From positions 1 to 46,326 of the forward strand of contig CACXUV010000035.1 of NCBI GenBank assembly GCA_902770845.1: DNA of 46,326 nt, in the 5' to 3' direction. Source of the stretch: an uncultured Prevotellaceae bacterium (GTDB taxonomy: Bacteria; Bacteroidota; Bacteroidia; Bacteroidales; Bacteroidaceae). The notes below the pieces were generated by a model. It was not told where the DNA came from. It worked only from the letters and a program-made list of their open reading frames with translations, and made no database searches. Within the stretch, counting starts at the first letter, position 1. Every line of letters begins with the position of its first letter. Shown one piece after another: positions 44,867 to 46,326 of the stretch. Position numbers and translations under genes: made by a program.

Positions 44867-46072
44867 ATGGAAATGCCATTGTCAACAATAGAAGAAGCCA
44901 TCGACGACTTTCGCCAGGGCAAGTTTGTCATCGTGGTCGACGATGAAGACCGCGAAAACGAGGGCGACCTGATTTGTGCCGCCGAGAAAATTACCCCCGA
45001 AATGGTCAACTTCATGCTGAAGTATGCCCGTGGCGTGCTGTGCGCACCCATCACCATCAGCCGCAGCGAAGAGCTCGACCTGCCACGGCAGGTCAGCGAG
45101 AACACGTCGGTGCTGGGCACCCCCTTCACCGTCACCGTCGACAAGCTCGAAGGCTGCACCACGGGCGTGTCGGCCCACGATCGCGCCGCCACCATTCGCG
45201 CCCTGGCCGACCCGGCCAGCACGCCCAAGACCTTTGGACGCCCCGGCCACATCAACCCGCTCTACGCCCAGGACAATGGCGTGCTGCGACGCAGCGGACA
45301 CACCGAGGCAGCCATCGACCTGTGCAAGCTGGCCGGACTCTATCCGGCCGGCGCCCTCATGGAAATCATGAACGACGACGGCACCATGGCTCGCATGCCC
45401 CAGCTGCAAGCCTTTGCTCGTGAGCATGGACTGAAAATCATCACCATCAAGGACCTGATTGGCTATCGTCTGCGCCAGGAATCGCTCATCGAGGTGGGGC
45501 AGGAGGTCGACATGCCCACCGAGCATGGCCACTTCCGCATCATTCCTTTCCGCCAGAAGAGCAACGGCCTGGAGCATTTCGCGCTCATCAAGGGCCAGTG
45601 GCAGGACGACGAGCCCATCCTGGTGCGCGTACACTCCAGCTGCATGACGGGCGACATCCTGGGCTCCAAACGCTGCGACTGCGGCGAACAGCTGCACCGT
45701 GCCATGGAGAAGATTGAGCAGGAGGGAAAGGGTGTCATCGTCTACATGCAGCAAGAGGGTAGGGGCATCGGCCTCATGAACAAGTTGGCTGCCTATAAGT
45801 TGCAGGAAGAGGGCTACGACACCGTGGATGCCAATCTGTGTCTGGGTTTCAAGGCCGACGAGCGCGACTATGGCTGTGGTGCTCAGATGCTGCGTCACCT
45901 GGGTGTGCATAAGATGCGTCTCATGACCAACAACCCCGTGAAGCGTGTTGGTCTGGAGGCCTACGGCTTGGAAATTGTGGAGAATGTGCCCATCGAGGTC
46001 ACTCCCAACGAGTACAACCTTCGTTATCTCAAGACCAAGCAAGACCGCATGGGCCACACCCTGCATCTGTAG
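44867..46072 (+). CDS. ribBA: Bifunctional DHBP synthase / GTP cyclohydrolase II
   Basis: Makes both riboflavin precursors: 3,4-dihydroxy-2-butanone 4-phosphate from ribulose 5-phosphate (residues about 1-205) and the pyrimidine from GTP (about 206-401). The first domain has [10 protein letters not shown] (25-34) and the GHTEAAIDL motif; the second has the zinc cysteines C259, C270 and C272 in [14 protein letters not shown], then QQEGRGIGL and the [12 protein letters not shown] motif. All are intact, so both activities are expected. The start at 44867 or 44873 is equally possible. No FMN riboswitch is seen upstream. The close link to an LptF/G gene is common in Bacteroidales. Confidence 0.95.
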   Translation: MEMPLSTIEEAIDDFRQGKFVIVVDDEDRENEGDLICAAEKITPEMVNFMLKYARGVLCAPITISRSEELDLPRQVSENTSVLGTPFTVTVDKLEGCTTGVSAHDRAATIRALADPASTPKTFGRPGHINPLYAQDNGVLRRSGHTEAAIDLCKLAGLYPAGALMEIMNDDGTMARMPQLQAFAREHGLKIITIKDLIGYRLRQESLIEVGQEVDMPTEHGHFRIIPFRQKSNGLEHFALIKGQWQDDEPILVRVHSSCMTGDILGSKRCDCGEQLHRAMEKIEQEGKGVIVYMQQEGRGIGLMNKLAAYKLQEEGYDTVDANLCLGFKADERDYGCGAQMLRHLGVHKMRLMTNNPVKRVGLEAYGLEIVENVPIEVTPNEYNLRYLKTKQDRMGHTLHL

Positions 46073-46124
46073 TTCCTGCCGGTCTTCTTCCCGTCCTTTT
46101 TTTCCCCCTCCCCTTGTCAGAGTG

Positions 46125-46175
46125 TGCTGCGGTTTTCCCGCAGCATCCTCTTTGGGTCTCCCTTCTTTTTCCCTT
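46125..46175 (+). terminator. Terminator after ribBA
   Basis: TGCTGCGG (46125-46132) pairs with CCGCAGCA (46138-46145) around a 5-nt loop, followed by T-rich sequence. Confidence 0.75.
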
Positions 46176-46326
46176 CCTCCCTTTTCCCTTCCTCCTTTTT
46201 CTTCTTTCCTTCCTTCTTTCCTCCTTTCTCTTCTTTTTCTCTCATCTTTTCCCTCCTTTCTCTTCTTTTTCTCTCATCTTTTCCCTCCTTTCTCTTCTTT
46301 TTCTCTCATCTTTTCCCTCCTTTCTC
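46176..46326. repeat. Homopyrimidine tract with 32-bp tandem repeat
   Basis: Almost pure C/T on the plus strand. A 32-bp unit starting CTCATCTTTTCCC repeats at 46241, 46273 and 46305, and the window ends inside the third copy. Confidence 0.9.

Overview
The window looks like a chromosomal segment of a Bacteroidales bacterium, most likely Prevotellaceae-like. Seen directly: a SusC/SusD pair, lipoproteins with Bacteroidetes-type lipoboxes, TonB-dependent receptors with an N-terminal carboxypeptidase-regulatory domain, and repeated use of the Bacteroidetes promoter (-33 TTTG, 19-21 bp, -7 TAnnTTTG). The family level is inferred from gene content; coding DNA is GC-rich at third positions, while intergenic DNA is AT-rich apart from GC-rich repeat arrays.

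Layout. (1) 1-9113, plus: an operon of two fasciclin-domain (FAS1) proteins, the first cut by the window edge, then SusC and SusD, closed by a long AU-rich hairpin. No glycan-degrading enzyme is present. (2) 9509-12110, minus: bifunctional NAD(P)HX repair enzyme and a DUF4831-type secreted protein. (3) 12221-16064, plus: hpt, adk, a small lipoprotein, obgE, pgeF. (4) 16207-19491, plus: a large Oar-like TonB-dependent receptor, followed by an intergenic element of nested inverted repeats around 58-bp tandem repeats. (5) 20024-24549, minus: a LysM/M23 peptidase, then recG-ispD-DJ-1 in an operon reading away from nadK. (6) 24763-27301, plus: nadK and an overlapping ABC half-exporter. (7) 27813-36488, plus: a tightly packed export locus with an ABC ATPase, two paralogous membrane proteins, a YtrA-like GntR regulator, a MacB-type ATPase, a permease that fuses two MacB-like subunits, a MacA-like adaptor and a TolC-like channel. 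(8) 36554-42301, minus: two paralogous large secreted proteins with chitobiase-C-terminal-like domains. (9) 42914-46072, plus: an LptF/G-type permease and ribBA, then a homopyrimidine tandem repeat running off the window.

Most striking non-coding signal: three unrelated intergenic regions (about 9289, 27469 and 42575) carry arrays of a 17-nt pseudo-palindrome (arms CAACGG / CCGTTG around a GC core) spaced at 22 bp by 5-nt variable spacers. The 22-bp phase is kept even through a decayed unit. Second is a head-to-tail fusion of two MacB-like permeases at 31418-33856. No rRNA, tRNA, CRISPR array, transposase or phage gene was recognised.
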